Numbered from the stretch's first letter, positions 12,826-25,899 are shown. The stretch: DNA of 64,000 nt from Echinometra lucunter (GCA_029962745.1 CM057171.1:22428637-22492636), one strand, 5' to 3'. Program-made: numbers and translations. The notes: generated by a model not told the origin, from the sequence alone.

Positions 12826-13930
12826 GCGACCCGAGGGAGGGGGGGGGGGGGGGGTGCTCGTTCTGAATGTATATAGACGTGCCGTTTTGACGGCCCCCCT
12901 TTTCGGCTTTTCATTTCAGTTGTTACGGTAGATACCCAATACTTACCCCCCCCCCCCCCCAGCTCATTCTCCAGCTCTCGTGTACGTACGTCCATTCCTA
13001 CAGATCAGCCATAGAGTTATCATATGCTCACTTGCGTGCGCTGTGCGCATCGTAAGCCATTGTAAGCTCGTGGAAAAAAAAAAAAATCTTCCTTCGTACA
13101 TTTGGGCAAGGGTAAACAATGGCAAATGTTGTGTTGTAACGGACCCAGAAAATGCGTCCACCATCGGTATAACATGTGATACTCTCATTTCTTCTTGATA
13201 TTTCATATCTAGAATATGTTTTTGAGGTCAGATTTAATCACTTTTGTGCACGAATGGAGGGATGGATAATAAAGTAATACTACTAATACTACTACTATTA
13301 CTACTAATAATAATAAAATCAAAACTGTATTTTCACTAAATAGAAGTGTAAATCCCCAAGGCCTTGCCCGCTTTTTGACAGGGTCACCAGCCATAGGGTT
13401 AACACGTGACAACAGGGACAGTTCCCCTGTGACTATCGTAGGGGGACCGTAAACTGATAGTATCCCTCTTCTCGCACGAACCCCTTGGGGTGGCTTACGA
13501 CGATCGCAAGATTTTCGTACGGTTTTACGGTCTCCATAGCCTATTCGATTTTTTTATTTTTAGCGCGGAATAACACATTTTATGTTTAGGTCGTAGCCTT
13601 TAAACACATAGAAGGTGGCATTGTACGATCAGTGTAGGGTCCTGCTGCGGAGGCCTTGCGCTGATCATTCAGTGAGCGTCAACGATTTTTTCCCCTTTTT
13701 AACAGGCTAACCAAAAAGCATCGTATAGAAATTGTAAGATCGTGTGATATCCGCACGATCATGTCAAAACTATTGCAGGGTCTATCCCTCACGCTTATCT
13801 CTCGATAGTCGTAATGTCGAGCGGTCATCGCACGATAACTGCGGGTTCTCGCTACCATTGCTATACGACAACTCTGGGGTGATGATCTTTTTTCAGATAT
13901 GCATTTATTGGCCATCTTCAGAAGTTCTGG
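12826..13930. other. Mixed noncoding sequence with G- and C-runs
   Basis: Long G-run at 12838-12854 and C-run at 12947-12960, and an (ACT/AAT)n tract near 13280-13315. The more GC-balanced part at 13380-13900 has no frame I can support. No gene is seen. Confidence 0.5.
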
Positions 13931-13937
13931 GTAGAGA

Positions 13938-14130
13938 GGAGAGGTGTTGTGGCTCAGTGGATAACTCTCCCGACTTTGAACCACACGGTCTGGGGTTAGA
14001 ATCCCTGCCGCGGCACTAAAGTCCGTTGGCAAGATTTACATTTGCCATTTCTTTCCGATGGTGACGTTAAAGGTCGGCCCCAGATGGTTATTATATGTCT
14101 ATGGTAAAAAGCCAAGTCAAACCAACAACG
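13938..14130 (+). mobile_element. tRNA-derived SINE
   Basis: TGTGGCTCAGTGGATAACTC resembles a pol III A box region and GGGGTTAGAATCCC a B box, spaced as in a tRNA. They are followed by an unrelated body with CAGATGGTTATTATATGTCT and a CAA-rich tail (about 14124-14150). This is the standard layout of a tRNA-derived SINE on the + strand. Confidence 0.65.
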
Positions 14131-14920
14131 ACAACAACAACAACAACAGCAACCACGTACTGGATCTTTCCTTTTTCGCCTTTGACTAAGTAAAGATGTC
14201 GTTCATGCCACCTCTCTGGCTTCAATTGTAGTTTAGACGAACTAGAAGAAGGGAACAGGAAGCGCTAATTGTTATCTTGGAAGAACAAAAAAGTCCGATA
14301 TGGACTCCGGGAAAGGACGGTCTGGTTGAAGCCGTGGCTCGTGAGAAGCGACACACTTTGACATTACGATACGCTTATGGTCTGTGCTAAAGTAATGACC
14401 TCCGCCTCCTTCAGTTTCTTATCTGACCAGTAAATTGTCGTGTTGCATAATGGCCGTTCATCTAATCTAACCCATTTTTTTTTGCCCCTTTTAAAAGGCC
14501 CCAGGGGCCACATGCAGCAGAGATGCAACGGCAGACGCCCAGTTTGGTATATGCGGGGTTCCTTCCCAGGTGTTCCAATACTCACATGTTGGTACCCCGT
14601 TCATCTAATCAAAAATCACCTAGTTGCCGGTCTATTAATTTTATTAAGAATTGATTTCTTAATATCAAGAAATATAAATAGATATCAAAATGGCATGCCA
14701 TAAGCCTGGACAGTCTGGATCAAAAAACAAAACAAAAAAAAATGGCCAGTGTAAAAAGCTCTTTACAGGCCCGCAACATAATTTCAACACCATTTCTGTG
14801 GACTTGGAAGAATGGAAAATCAGAAGAAGTAGAGTATTCAGTAAAAACGTTAAACAAGCCATCGCTAACAACAATGTACGATTTACATTTAAAGTAATTT
14901 GTTGTACATGAGGGATCTCC

Positions 14921-15015
14921 TTTTTTCTTCTTCTTCCTCTTCTTTTTCTTCTTCTTCTTCTTCTTCTTCTTCTTCTTCTTCTTCTTCTTCTTCTTCTTCT
15001 ACTTCTTCTTCTTCA
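14921..15015. repeat. (CTT)n microsatellite
   Basis: About 95 bp of CTT triplets with a few interruptions. A poly-glutamate frame on the other strand is an artefact of it. Confidence 0.95.
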
Positions 15016-15128
15016 GTTGTTATAGTAATAAAAGCATGACTTCTATCTAAAATGACAACCGCGCTTATGATCAGAGAGAAATAACTGAAACTAGACTCGC
15101 ACATGATACAGAATGTAATGTACAACTA

Positions 15129-15379
15129 GAATGTAAAATGCACTATTATTTGTGGTCCACGTCTGACTGGACTACTTATCGTATTCCGAAGCCGTTGATC
15201 ATATTTTGTCGTCAGCTTGAATTCAGTGAGCTCAACTAGTGGAAGGTATATGTACATACCATCTCGATCAGTATGACCTACGTGAGAAACTGCGCTTACG
15301 TTTGTGGCTAGCAATTTAATCTGCACGTTTTCTTCAGAGTCTTGGAAATATCAAGCATTCGTCGGATGTTACAAACCAG
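15129..15379 (+). repeat. Recurrent exon-like unit, copy C
   Basis: The 5' half is open as MHYYLWSTSDW...IPKPLIIFCRQLEFSELN and a stop. The 3' half contains AACTGCGCTTACG, then CTFSSESWKYQAFVGCYKP across a one-base frame change, ending exactly at ACCAG|GTGAGAAG. This is one of the best-kept copies. No second exon could be identified downstream. Function unknown. Confidence 0.7.
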
Positions 15380-15381
15380 GT

Positions 15382-17029
15382 GAGAAGCCTCTTTCTGATT
15401 CTGGGATGACTGAGTATCAGGGTTATCCACAACTGAAAATATAAACAATGTAAAGTGATCATTTTGGTAAATTTGGCAAACATCTTCTTTGGATGCATCC
15501 TTATGTGAACATTTTACATCTCATAGTTTAGTCTTTGATTATGCTTTTTTATTTTTTTTACTTGCATTACGTTGCAACGCTATAACCCTGTAGCATCAGA
15601 ATTAATTTTCTCAAGCATTAATTCTGGGGCAGCAGTTTCTTGTTTAGCAGGGAGGGGGGGGGGGGGGTGATAGGATACAGCATTTCCAGAATCTAAGAAG
15701 GGGGGGGGGGAGGTATTTGAAGATTCATCCAAGCTGTCACATAAAATGCATTTCAAGGTGCAAAAACTATTAAGAGGCTCTCAGAAAATCATATTGCCTC
15801 AAAAGGTCCCATAGCCATTGATAGATATTAAAGTATCTCCTAACTAGAATGCATTTCAGAAACAGCATAAAACCCTTGATTTGGTATGTAAAACAAAAAT
15901 CATATCCCCTTTTTAACTAAATTTAAAAGGGGAAAAAATCCAACATCAAAATTTCAACATCAAAATTTCTAAAGAGACGCTCCCTGAGGAAAATATCTGT
16001 GCAATATCTACCCCTCGGGGGACACCCCCACTCTCTGTTAACATTAACCGTGCAATGTGGCTATATACCCTGGGTAAATAAGAGTTCTTTTATTATTATT
16101 ATTATTATTATTATTCTTATTATTATTATATATCATTTTATATAAAAAAAAATAATGCTCATTTATCTCTACCCTTTTCCCATCATTCCAGTTGAGACTT
16201 CTAACTTACATTTCCCCCGCAACTTTTTATCTCACAAGAAAAAATGTTACATATCTAATCATTGTAGTCGGGCAGATTTTAGTTGAGCAAATCAAACAAT
16301 TGAACAGAGAGAGGTCGAAGAATTCCTGACCGCATTTTAGCTTCTTTATTTTTTTTTTTCAGAGGAACACTGGGGCCCAAAATGATGGGTTATTGACACT
16401 TTCAAACCACTGACTGAGAGTATATGTTTTTCGTCACGATCCACATCAGAACTCTATGCCACCCCCCCCCCCCCCTTCCTCCTGCCCGTACCATTATCAT
16501 TGCATATGTTTATTTTATTTAACTATTCAGGTAGGGGAAACACAGTTCAGAAAATCAATAGAATATTGGAGCTTTTGCTGTATTCCTTCTTTACCAAGAA
16601 AAATGTACCGTCGAAAGGGGAAAACAGGAAGTATTTAGCATGTAACTGATAACTGAAGAAAACAATGAATAGTATTGAGAACAGTACAAAACTATATGAA
16701 AATGACTTTGAGCAATGTGTAAATGTAAATCAATATGGCATAGAAGGCATTGTGTTGTAACTTGTCCCCGAATATACCGCTGGCAACCATGTCATTGCTT
16801 TCTCAGTCGATTAATCCTCACTTTCATCTCTTTTCCTCCCAATTTCATGTTCATATAGTTTTTATTCCCTTAAATCCTGTAATAACAAATATAAATTAAG
16901 AAAATGGCCGTATCAAGCGACCGGTGAATTTTAAAATGTGAGAATAAAATCCCTTTGGAGAAATAAAAAAACAAAACAAAACAAAACACACACACAAACA
17001 CACAAACACAAAAAACAACGTCAAACAGG
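15382..17029. other. Noncoding stretch with G-runs and (ATT)n
   Basis: G-runs at about 15652-15667 and 15701-15710, an (ATT)n tract at about 16089-16130, a C-run at 16460-16474 and (CACA) near 16985-17010. No gene is seen. Confidence 0.55.
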
Positions 17030-17279
17030 ATATTATACTATTCTATGACGGGTGGTCACCGTGGCCTGCTACCACTCCGAAGTCCGACAAGTATTTTTCT
17101 TCAGCTTGAATCTTTTGGGAAAGGGAGCGGGTGGAGTTGATGATTTATTTCAGATAGCAGCTCTTATAGTATGACGAAGGTGTACAACTGCGCTTACAGA
17201 ATCGCTAACCACCCTGTTATCTGCAGGTATTCTTCAACATCAAGCAAATACGAAGCATTCCTTGAATGATATAAACCAA
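17030..17279 (+). repeat. Recurrent exon-like unit, copy D
   Basis: Contains GACGGGTGGTCACCGTGG, TTCTTCAGCTTGAATC, AACTGCGCTTACAGAATCGC, and a 3' block reading NCAYRIANHPVICRYSSTSS then KYEAF. A TGA interrupts where other copies have the conserved GC(Y). The donor is a variant, CCAA|GTGAGAC. Same strand and order of landmarks as the other copies. Confidence 0.65.
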
Positions 17280-17569
17280 GTGAGACGCTTAACAACAATG
17301 TGTCGATTTGTGTTCGCGGTTGGGGGATGACTGATGCCGAATATCCTCGACCACGGAGCAAAGCGATCGAACGAAGAAAGGTTGTTGAGTTTCAAACGTG
17401 AAGGATAGAATAAAAAAGCCGGGGGGGGGGGAGGGAGTAGGACCCGTTTTTGCTGCCCATGTCTCTGTATTATTAGTCTAATCTACCGTTCCTCCAATTA
17501 ACCGCACAAAAATTGTTTTCAAACAATATCGCAGAAATATATCCTTATGACTTGAATGAAAGTTTTAGG

Positions 17570-18857
17570 GGAGTTGAACCTTCACTTAGAGTACGAACCA
17601 TCCCGTTTTTTATTTTGCGAGCGAGCGAAGCGAGCGAGCTGAAATTCCACTTTCTAGCTATAAAAAGAAATTTTAGTATACTCAAGCAGTATAAGATGTT
17701 TGACTAATTCAGCACCTCGCTGGTCCAATTATTACTTTCCTAAACCACCCTATAACAAATATTACAAGCGAGGGAGGGGAGATAGGGGAAAACACACTCC
17801 TTTAGTGATGAAGTGTTATTTTGTAATCAAAATCCACTATAGGTCTATAAAATATCTAAATTACATATCGAGTGAGCGCAGCGAGTGAGGAATACATCTT
17901 GATAGCCTCGAGTCAAAGATATCTAAATAGTTAAGATCACCTAAATGCCAAATATGATGCTTTTTTGGTGCACTGCTTGCCATCTAAAACCATTTTGTTT
18001 CGATGGGCGAGCGACGCGAGCTACCGACAAAACTTTGTTTCTTAAGTTAAACGTAGAATTTCCAGCAAAATGAATTAGATGAATTTTATGCTGTACCATT
18101 TCCCTATATTCCAGAAAAGCTTTACGTCTCGCTGCAAAAAATATTACAATATTTGGATATGTTGCTGAGTGAATAAGAGTACTTGCTTCCTGGTCTTGTT
18201 TCTATGAGCGAGCGGAGCGAGCGAGCGAGCGAGAAAGGGCTATCTTTTTTAATACTGAGACATCTACGTTCTAGTGCACTGTTAGTCCGATTTTATGATT
18301 TTCATAACGTACATTTTATCCGTATCCTCCTTTCTCAAATTTGGTAAGTAAGGAATAGGCCACTGGTCAGAGGCCATTATTTAATGAAAATTTCTTTGTT
18401 ATGGGTCTTCTTCCCGTTCGACTCCTTATATTTTAATAGTACATGTATAACATTGGATAGAAAGACAAGATGCAAACCAGTTTCATTTCATAATGAACCC
18501 TGATGAAAACAGTAACTTTCATTGGTTAAAATAACAAAAGATATTAAATGCAAGTAGAACAATGATAGCAAACTATTTGATAGAAAGACAAGATACAACC
18601 AAATTGCTTTTATAAAGATAGTATAGTAAAGCTGACAGCTTTTTCCTTTTCCGTTCCGTTTAAAAAATAAATTCTTTGCTCTTTGTTCTCTTTGTCTTTG
18701 TCTTTACTTATGTTTTTTTTTCCGAGGATTATAGGAGGCTATGATATTTTTCATGTTTTTCATGGTGAATTATTGGGGGGTTGCTTGTACAGGCCATCCC
18801 CACTGACCAAAATATTGGGGGATATATCCCCCCCCCCCCCCGGGATCGACACCCCTG
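17570..18857 (+). mobile_element. hAT-like non-autonomous element, related to 29086-30578
   Basis: Shares ordered blocks with 29086-30578: GAACCATCC...GCGAGCGAGCGAAGCGAGCG (17587-17637), several later GAGCGAGC clusters (about 17868, 18005, 18208), the ACAAGATGCAAACCAGTTTC block (18469-18488), and a C-run followed by GGGATCGACACCCCTG (18842-18857) as right end. I could not see the left terminal repeat, so it may be truncated or diverged. Confidence 0.6.
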
Positions 18858-19216
18858 CTTAACAATGCATAAAGGAATTATTTGAGTGAATTTAAGTCTA
18901 TTTTGATGTCGAAATGATACTTCCATCGTCAAAATAATCCATGAGGGCAAAATTTTCCGATGGGTCTAGCAAATATTGTAAATCTGATATCTAAAATTGA
19001 CATTAAAAAATAATAGTACATTGTACTGTAGTACATCTCCATTGAAGAGAACTGTTGCTGGGCCTTGTGCCACGGGCGTCCTTGGATGGCGTGTGGACTC
19101 TATAAATTTCCACTATTATTATCATTATTTTTTGCTCGCCCGTTTCTCTCCCTCGTTGTATTTATAAACAGGGTCAGCGACACAACAAAAATTATTACCA
19201 GGCAGGTACAAACAAA

Positions 19217-19269
19217 TACTACTACTACTACTACTACTAATAATAATAATAATAATAATACTAATAATA
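19217..19269. repeat. (ACT)n-(AAT)n microsatellite
   Basis: A trinucleotide run ACT passes into AAT. Simple repeat. Confidence 0.9.
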
Positions 19270-20699
19270 AAGATCATAATTTTGAATATGTCATTCACAT
19301 TATGTCATAGGGCTGCAGTGCATGTTGATGAAAAAATAAACCGGTTTTTTTTTTCATAACAAGATTTTTGGCTTGCTATCTCCGCTAGGCCAACAATGTG
19401 TTAAGATGACAAAATAATATTTCTTTCTAAGGAAGAAGTTTCAAAAGTGTCTATTATCAGCTCGCTGGCTTTACTCGCTCACAAAATTTCAAAATAATGT
19501 GGTTCATAATAATAATAAAAAAGGGCGAAGCGTAATCCCAGTCGCCCCCCCCCCTCCTCCTACAAAGAAAACACATGGGCCGCGACGCGACAAGAAGTCC
19601 CTTAGCGGAAAATTTTCAAAAATGGGTTTTCACCACCATTTTGTAGTATATATACTGCAGAATCTGTACATGCATACGGATTTCCAAAATTCCATGCCTA
19701 AGTGGCTAAATCGATGAATTAAAAAAAACATGTTTTTGGCTCCCCGCGCGCTATTCTGCGCGTGAAAGGTTAAACAATATATAGTCAATCCCTGATACCA
19801 TTTTTGTCAAGATTCCTAACATGCTTAAAAGGCTACTCAAACTATTCTCCTAGTACCATGACGGACACTTACATTATATAATAGAGAGACTTTTATTTTC
19901 CTTGTTATCTTTGTCTTATCTGAACCCTATAATATCTCAAAATCACTTTGAAATGACCTTGAAATGACCTTGTATACGTCCGTGAGACGGCCTTGAAATT
20001 GGCTTTTAAATTGCTTGCATTTTCAATCACAATTAAGCTGAAATCTAAGTTTTGCTTTTATTTCATAAACATAATTATATCATTTAGAGAGATATGAATA
20101 GATAATAAATCTATTCTGTAGCGATTATAAAAGATTACATTATGTAAAAATTATAGATTAGGTGAGGGGTCATATTTCAGGGGCGTCACTGTATCCAGAG
20201 AGGAAGGGGCGGTATCATCTTTGCTCACCATAATTCTTTCTGAAATAAATACTTTTGTCATTAATTGAATTTTCTATCACAAATCTACGAAAATAAAGTG
20301 GTGATTGCTTATTATGTTCATATTAAAAGGGGGATAAAGAGAAAAAGAATCATAGAGGAGTCAGAGTTCATCATGGACGGATCCAAGGAGGATGGGGGCG
20401 AAATCCCCTTTGTTCACCATATATTTTTCATTAAACATCTATATGTCTAAAAGTGAATTTTGGAGCAAAAATGTTATCTTAAATCAGCCTAGCGGTTGTG
20501 AGCACGCGAAGCGTGCGAATCACTTACCGAGCGCGGAAAGCGCTCCCTAGGGGGGGGGGGGGGGGGGCGGGGAGGGGGGAGTTTGCCCAGAAGCTCCGAC
20601 GTTTCTTTGTCATTGTTCCTTGTCTCCTCCCGCTCTTTTTACGTTCTCTTACTTTTTTCTTTTCTCGCTCATGCTTTTTTTCTTCCTTTTTTTTTTCTG

Positions 20700-20730
<31 letters not shown>

Positions 20731-21960
20731 GGGGGGGGGACTTTTTTTTTTTGGGGGGGGGGGGCGCGACCGCCCCCATGCCCCCCCCCCCCGGCCATGC
20801 GCCTGTCTTGAATTCACCTTTAATTGTAGTGGTCTTTTTGGGGAAGGGGTTGGGTATTCTCAGAATTTTTAATGCCCCTCCCCTTTTTAAGCATCTCTAG
20901 TTTTCTTGTCTTTTCTCTGCTTCACCGTTCTTATCTTTAATTTCTCCAGCTCTCCATCAGCTCCCTCGGTTGCTTTCTCTCTTTCTCTCTCTCTCTCTCT
21001 CTTTTAACCTCTCTTGTTGCTTTCACTCACCTTCTTATCATGCATATGCTTATTTCAAGTGTGTGCCTAAATTGTGTTAAACTGTCTCATATCACTTCAT
21101 CGTTCATTTTATTAACTCCAATTTGTATATTGTATTTCCACTGCCAGTGGGAGACCAATTTTCTTTTTTTTTCCCCCTGCAAATATGGATCAATAAAAGA
21201 TACGAACTGTGAACTTTGAAATACATAATAGGCCAGTACAACATGGAATGAAATAAAATTGTCCTTAATTGCACTTGTCATACTAGTAACTTTTATTCAA
21301 AAGAAGAGTTGACATACGATCTACTTCAAATTAGGAATTTAAATCCGACTGGATTGGTGCTCTTTATTAAGCTGTTGTCTGAAACTGTTAAATACTTTCG
21401 ATTTCAAATAAATTTAAGAATAGAGAGTGTTTGTTCTTTCTTCCTCATATTCATCATTTCCTTTCCTTTCTAAAATAAGCTAAAATTACGTGCCCCAAAA
21501 TATCTCTTAAAATCTACCATTATTTTCCTTTACATGGTTAAACAAATGAACTTACAAAGTTTAGCTAGTAGTTTTTTTTTTTTTTTTTTGTTAGTTAAGA
21601 TACAAAGAAGCAATTCACTCTAAGTTTAGACCATTGCACATGTGACCTAATTTATTAGAAAAAAAAATCCTATATGACATTTAACAATCTTATTTTTAAT
21701 CCAATGATTGCAAATTTGTTAGTTTTAAATTCACTTTTCAAGTCGTCTTCTTTTACAGGCATACAAGCCTAGCAAATATTTAGAATTAAATATTATCTAT
21801 GAAATAGAGGTAATATCATCCTGAAAGTGAAATTGCTCCTATTGAAACATATGTTGTCATAAGTTCTAAGGGCACTTGTCACCCAAATTATGAAGATACA
21901 AAAAACACCTTTTTTCAGACTTTTGTTCATTAAAGTAGTAGCGATATCGCTTCCCCATAA
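19270..21960. other. Noncoding stretch rich in homopolymers
   Basis: Holds a C-run near 19547, G-, T- and C-runs at 20551-20567, 20718-20763 and 20781-20792, and a (CT)n tract at about 20978-21003. GGCGTCACTGTATCC (20183) and GACGGATCCAAGG (20376) resemble the G/C-tipped ends of local hAT-like elements. No exon is supported. Confidence 0.5.
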
Positions 21961-21962
21961 CT

Positions 21963-22424
21963 TCAACTGTAGCACACCTGGATAATGTCAGTCAGTTCCC
22001 ACATAATGTAGAGGTAATGTTCAGCTTTGGTAAGTTCATTCACCCACTGAAAGGATGTGATCATAGACCGCATGGAGGCATCCAAAGTTCCAAACACTAC
22101 TGGTTCTAGTGACATCCAGGACAGCCATACCCATGTTCATTTTGTAGGATCTCCATCACTGTGAAGTTCATCCTGGGTTGATGCGAAGGAAACCAACTTC
22201 AGTGATTGTTTCAAGATCTCATATCACCTCTGCTTCCTCCTCTGATATGAATGCAATACCGTGACCTGACATTTCCAGCATCGTTGAATTAAATGCGTTT
22301 ATCATGCCCTTCCCCTCTCCTTCCAAATTTTCCTCAGAAGATAAAGTCCAACATTCCTGTATTGGCCTAGAGATGACAATGACGATAGGGAAGAGCATGA
22401 CCTTAGCTGTTCCGTATCAATAGC
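21963..22424 (-). pseudogene. Last exon (or its relic) of an unrecognised protein
   Basis: On the minus strand a long T-run followed by ACAG forms an acceptor. The following frame reads AIDTEQLRSCSSLSSL… and LYLLRKIWKERG. Protein-like sequence then continues through two frame changes (…MLEMSGHGIAFISEEEAEV…, …YEILKQSLKLVSFASTQDEL) and one TGA, to MRSMITSFQWVNELTKAEHY, ending at a TGA at 21963-21965. Balanced composition and few stops suggest a once-real coding exon. The breaks make it a decaying gene or an error-bearing assembly. I do not recognise the family. A matching first exon may lie at 24055-24066. Confidence 0.4.
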
Positions 22425-22748
22425 CTGTAAAAAAAAAAAAAAAAAAAAAAAAAGGAAGGAAGATAAAATCCCTTGTAATGATACATGAAATGGCATTAGA
22501 AGCAGCCAACCGCTTAGATGCATCACAATGAAATACAGACTTATTGTTTTAGAACAGCTGAAGTAGAGATGGCAATGACGATAGGGAAGAGCATGACCTT
22601 AGCTGTTCCGTATCAATAGCCTGTAAAAAAAAAAAAAAAAGGAAGATAAAATCCCTTGTAATGATACATGAAATGGCATTAGAAGCAGCCAACCGCTTAG
22701 ATGCATCACAATGAAATACAGACTTATTGTTTTAGAACAGCTGAAGTA
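22369..22748. repeat. Recent ~190-bp tandem duplication across an exon border
   Basis: 22369-22564 and 22565-22748 are nearly identical, apart from one substitution near the start, a shorter A-run and a 4-base deletion (GGAAGGAAGA against GGAAGA). Each copy includes the minus-strand acceptor (T-run plus ACAG, exon starts at 22424 and 22620) and the exon start AIDTEQLRSCSSL. The near-identity points to a young duplication. Confidence 0.9.
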
Positions 22749-24048
22749 CACCAACAGCATTAATCTAAAAGTAATTTAACTAAATATTCAAGTATGCCTC
22801 ACAACTGAAATTCATTTTGTACTTCAATTGCTCTATAAAAAAAAGTCTACAGAGACAATGCACTCACTGAAGACAATCCAGCAATACAAAATGGGAAGGG
22901 TTTGGGGGAGGCATTGCATGCTAATAATGATCTGCCCCCTCCCATCCTCCTCGGTTATAAGCTAACAATGCAGTGCCCCCCTCCCCAAATCCAGTTCAGC
23001 TTCATCTCTTGCTATTTCTTTATTTTTTTTTTTCAAAACCAAGTCTGTGCCTACAGGGTGGTGAAACATAAATGGTTATTTGTAATTTCATACTTATCCA
23101 GAGCCCGAGCTAGGGCAAGGTCCTAATCTGGCCCTAATTTTAGCTAGACTATAGCCTAAAGATCTAGGCCTAACTTTATTTTATCATCTATGTGTAGGAA
23201 ATACATTGTACTATAAATAAAACATAGCTGCTCAAATTTTCTGACGAATTCCTGACCGGTAAAGTTCAGCATGGGAAAATTGAGGCCTCAAATATGAATC
23301 AACAAATTAAAGAGATTGGTAGAAGCAAGTCTGACGTTAAGATCTAGTCCCATGATTGTAGTGGAATAAATTTGCACAAACGACAAGAAATTTGAAAAGC
23401 GGTAGGGGCCTAAGGCATATCGTGCATTCATCTGCTATTAACTAGCGGCAAATAACGTTCCGACATTATGACACATCGTCGCTTTTTCTTGTGAATTTGA
23501 TATTGTTCTTACACAAATTTTACTGAGATTTTCGGCACAATTTGACTCTAAGATATGAAGATTAAACTTAGGTCAGCCATTAGAGGAATACGAAAGGAAA
23601 AGCTTGTCAATTTCAAATGAATGTTAGGTGCGCGGAGTTATAGGGCCCCTCATCATGCAACATGAGCTTACGACTACGAGTGTGACTGCAAAGTCTACGA
23701 CTACAGTACGACACTAACAGTTAGAATCCAGGCCGACATGTAGTTACATCTTGCCTTGGTTTAAAGAAATTGCCCAACTGATGAAATAAATAATCAGAGA
23801 TTATACAGTAATATGAAAAAGAAATAACAGAGGAAGGAAATTTCATAAAACAACGTTAAATGTCGAAATTAACAGTTAACACTAACTTATCTTTGAAACT
23901 ATGCATGTTCCATGCAGCCTTGCAGTTGCAGGGCACAACACGAAAAAAGGTAGATAATCACCTATTAAAACTGAATTAAATGCACGAAATGCCTTTAAAA
24001 CCCGTAATTTCTACTGGAACAAACTGTTTGAAGAAATTATAATAATGC

Positions 24049-24066
24049 TCTTACCGATTCATCCAT
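24049..24066 (-). CDS. Candidate first coding exon (four codons plus donor)
   Basis: On the minus strand, ATG GAT GAA TCG is followed directly by GTAAGAGC, a strong donor in phase 0. The exon at 22424 also begins in phase 0 (GCT ATT GAT), so both could join as MDES|AIDTEQ. The span here includes the donor bases. Support is only splice-signal and phase agreement. Confidence 0.3.
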
Positions 24067-24179
24067 GATTTGATCATCAGCTAGAACCAGATTTATCGAC
24101 GGACTAGAGTCACTGTTCCGGTATTTTTCTTCTGCACGTGTGTTTTGTGTTGGTTGTTTGTTTTTTTTTTCAGTGCGCA

Positions 24180-25010
24180 CGTTTGATATGCGCTGGCTTT
24201 AGCGCGGTTTTACTGTGTAAGCCATTTGGAGAGCTAAGGGCCCTTTGTCGCGTCGCGGCCCATATTAAACAGATGCTCCTAAATATTCCATCAAAAATGA
24301 AAATCTACATCTCAGGTAATGTTTCCCGAATTATTCCGATTAATTTTGTATTTTCTTTGCCTCATGACTTTTTTCTCTTATTACGTGAAGCGGGTAATCA
24401 TTTAAGACTAAAAGATCATCCGAATATTCGATACAGTCAGCATTAATCCCACTAATTTACCAATTAGTAGAAACGAGACATCTTGATGAGATATTTCTCT
24501 CTTTTATGAATCTCTGGGGACATTGGGCCGGAATGCCCCCCTCGCACTTACAAGGGTCCAAAAACGTCAGCCGCAAACTGACCCAGCACTTATTAGGACG
24601 TCTGACTTCTGCGAAGGAGATCACCCCGTGATTCGTTTAGAATTCCTTTGTTCTTTATCATTCATTCCTATATCTCTCACCGTTTTTTCCCCTCATTTTT
24701 CAAATATTATGCCTGCTTCATTATAATCCTCTATCGTGTAAGTGACTGCTTCCCATTTTTAAAAGACACACTCATAATGTCAGAATTGTCTATAATTTTC
24801 ATAGGGCGTCTATTATGGAAGATAGATTTACACTCGTGCATTGTGTCATGACAATGAGGAATATCTCGCCTGTGTTTACTCCATTCTCACGCATTTGATA
24901 TTCCATTGTTAAGCACGTTGGCTTCGATGCTTTGTCTCAGGTGCTACGATCTTTAAAAAAAAATCAATTGAAAGTTGACATGTCTGTGGTCCCCGTGTGA
25001 TCTTTGTTAT
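24180..25010. other. Noncoding spacer
   Basis: Short frames only, none with a recognisable motif or convincing splice sites. No gene is seen. Confidence 0.5.
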
Positions 25011-25270
25011 TCTGGGGTTCGTTATTCCGAAACTGACAAACGAAGGACTCTTATTTCATTTTCGAACAAACGAACCTTCCGAAAATGAACCTTATTTGGT
25101 TTTCAGATGAACAAACCTTTTTTTTTTTTTTCATTTGGGGATCATTGAACTAAGAACCTTTGGAGTAATGAACCTTTCTCCATTTTCGGACGTACGAACC
25201 TTCGGAATACCGAACCACCGGAATAACGAACCTTCGGAACTACGAACCTTCGGAATAAACGAACCTCTAA
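25010..25270. repeat. Degenerate tandem repeat of CGAACCTTCGGAATAA
   Basis: The motif 'ACGAACCTTCGGAATAC' and close variants recur roughly every 16-30 bp (clearest at 25195-25265), with TTCGTTATTCCGAA in inverted form at the left edge (25018-25031). It is a palindrome-rich minisatellite, probably part of a DNA transposon end. Confidence 0.7.
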
Positions 25271-25899
25271 ATGACGAGTTATAACCATGATCCCCGAGTT
25301 GAATCCCGGATGGGTTGCGATTTCTCTTTTTTTTTTCTTCTTATTTTATGAAAACCCGGGCCATCCGCATCCTTATAAAGAACAGATCAGCTACCTACTT
25401 CATCTGCTATGCTGAATTATTAGAATACCAGTGTTTTTAAATCTCTTTTAATTTTTTGTCTTTTTTAGGGGGGGGGGGTCAATTTTTTTTTAAATTTCCG
25501 ATGGGTGGGAGTAATTATTTCACCTACAGGCGAATCAAGTAGTCAAGGTTAAAAGCTCGTCCAAGTGGGTGCGGACTTATGAATCACGACGTGAGCATGA
25601 CTGTGGTGGGGCATATTTGTATTATTTCGCAGTGATTCAAAATCGCATTTAAGTACTTTAAATCAAGTAGAAACAAATGTATTGAGTAAGTAAGTTTAAG
25701 CCTACTTTAACATTTGTCTTGCAAATCGTCGGAAGCTTAGAGCTGTAAATAAGAATAAAACACTCACAATTACCGTCTATATATCGTTACCTTTGAATAT
25801 TGTTCAAGAAGACTGGAATGTATAATCATGATTTAAGAAATAGTTCCGTCCCATACAGAATATACGTAAAATGAGACGAATTTGCATGCATGCATTCAT

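Noticed and set aside
14281..14400. Possible further unit copy (GAAGCCGTGGCTCGTG)
   Set aside because: Only about 12 bases match and the later landmarks are missing.
14889..15125. Poly-glutamate frame on the minus strand
   Set aside because: Produced by the (CTT)n tract; no other coding evidence.
20498..20900. Overlapping frames over 100 codons on both strands
   Set aside because: They cross G-, T- and C-homopolymers; frames are open only because of low complexity.
25010..25270. CRISPR-like spaced repeats
   Set aside because: Units are degenerate, spacing is irregular, and the DNA is clearly eukaryotic.
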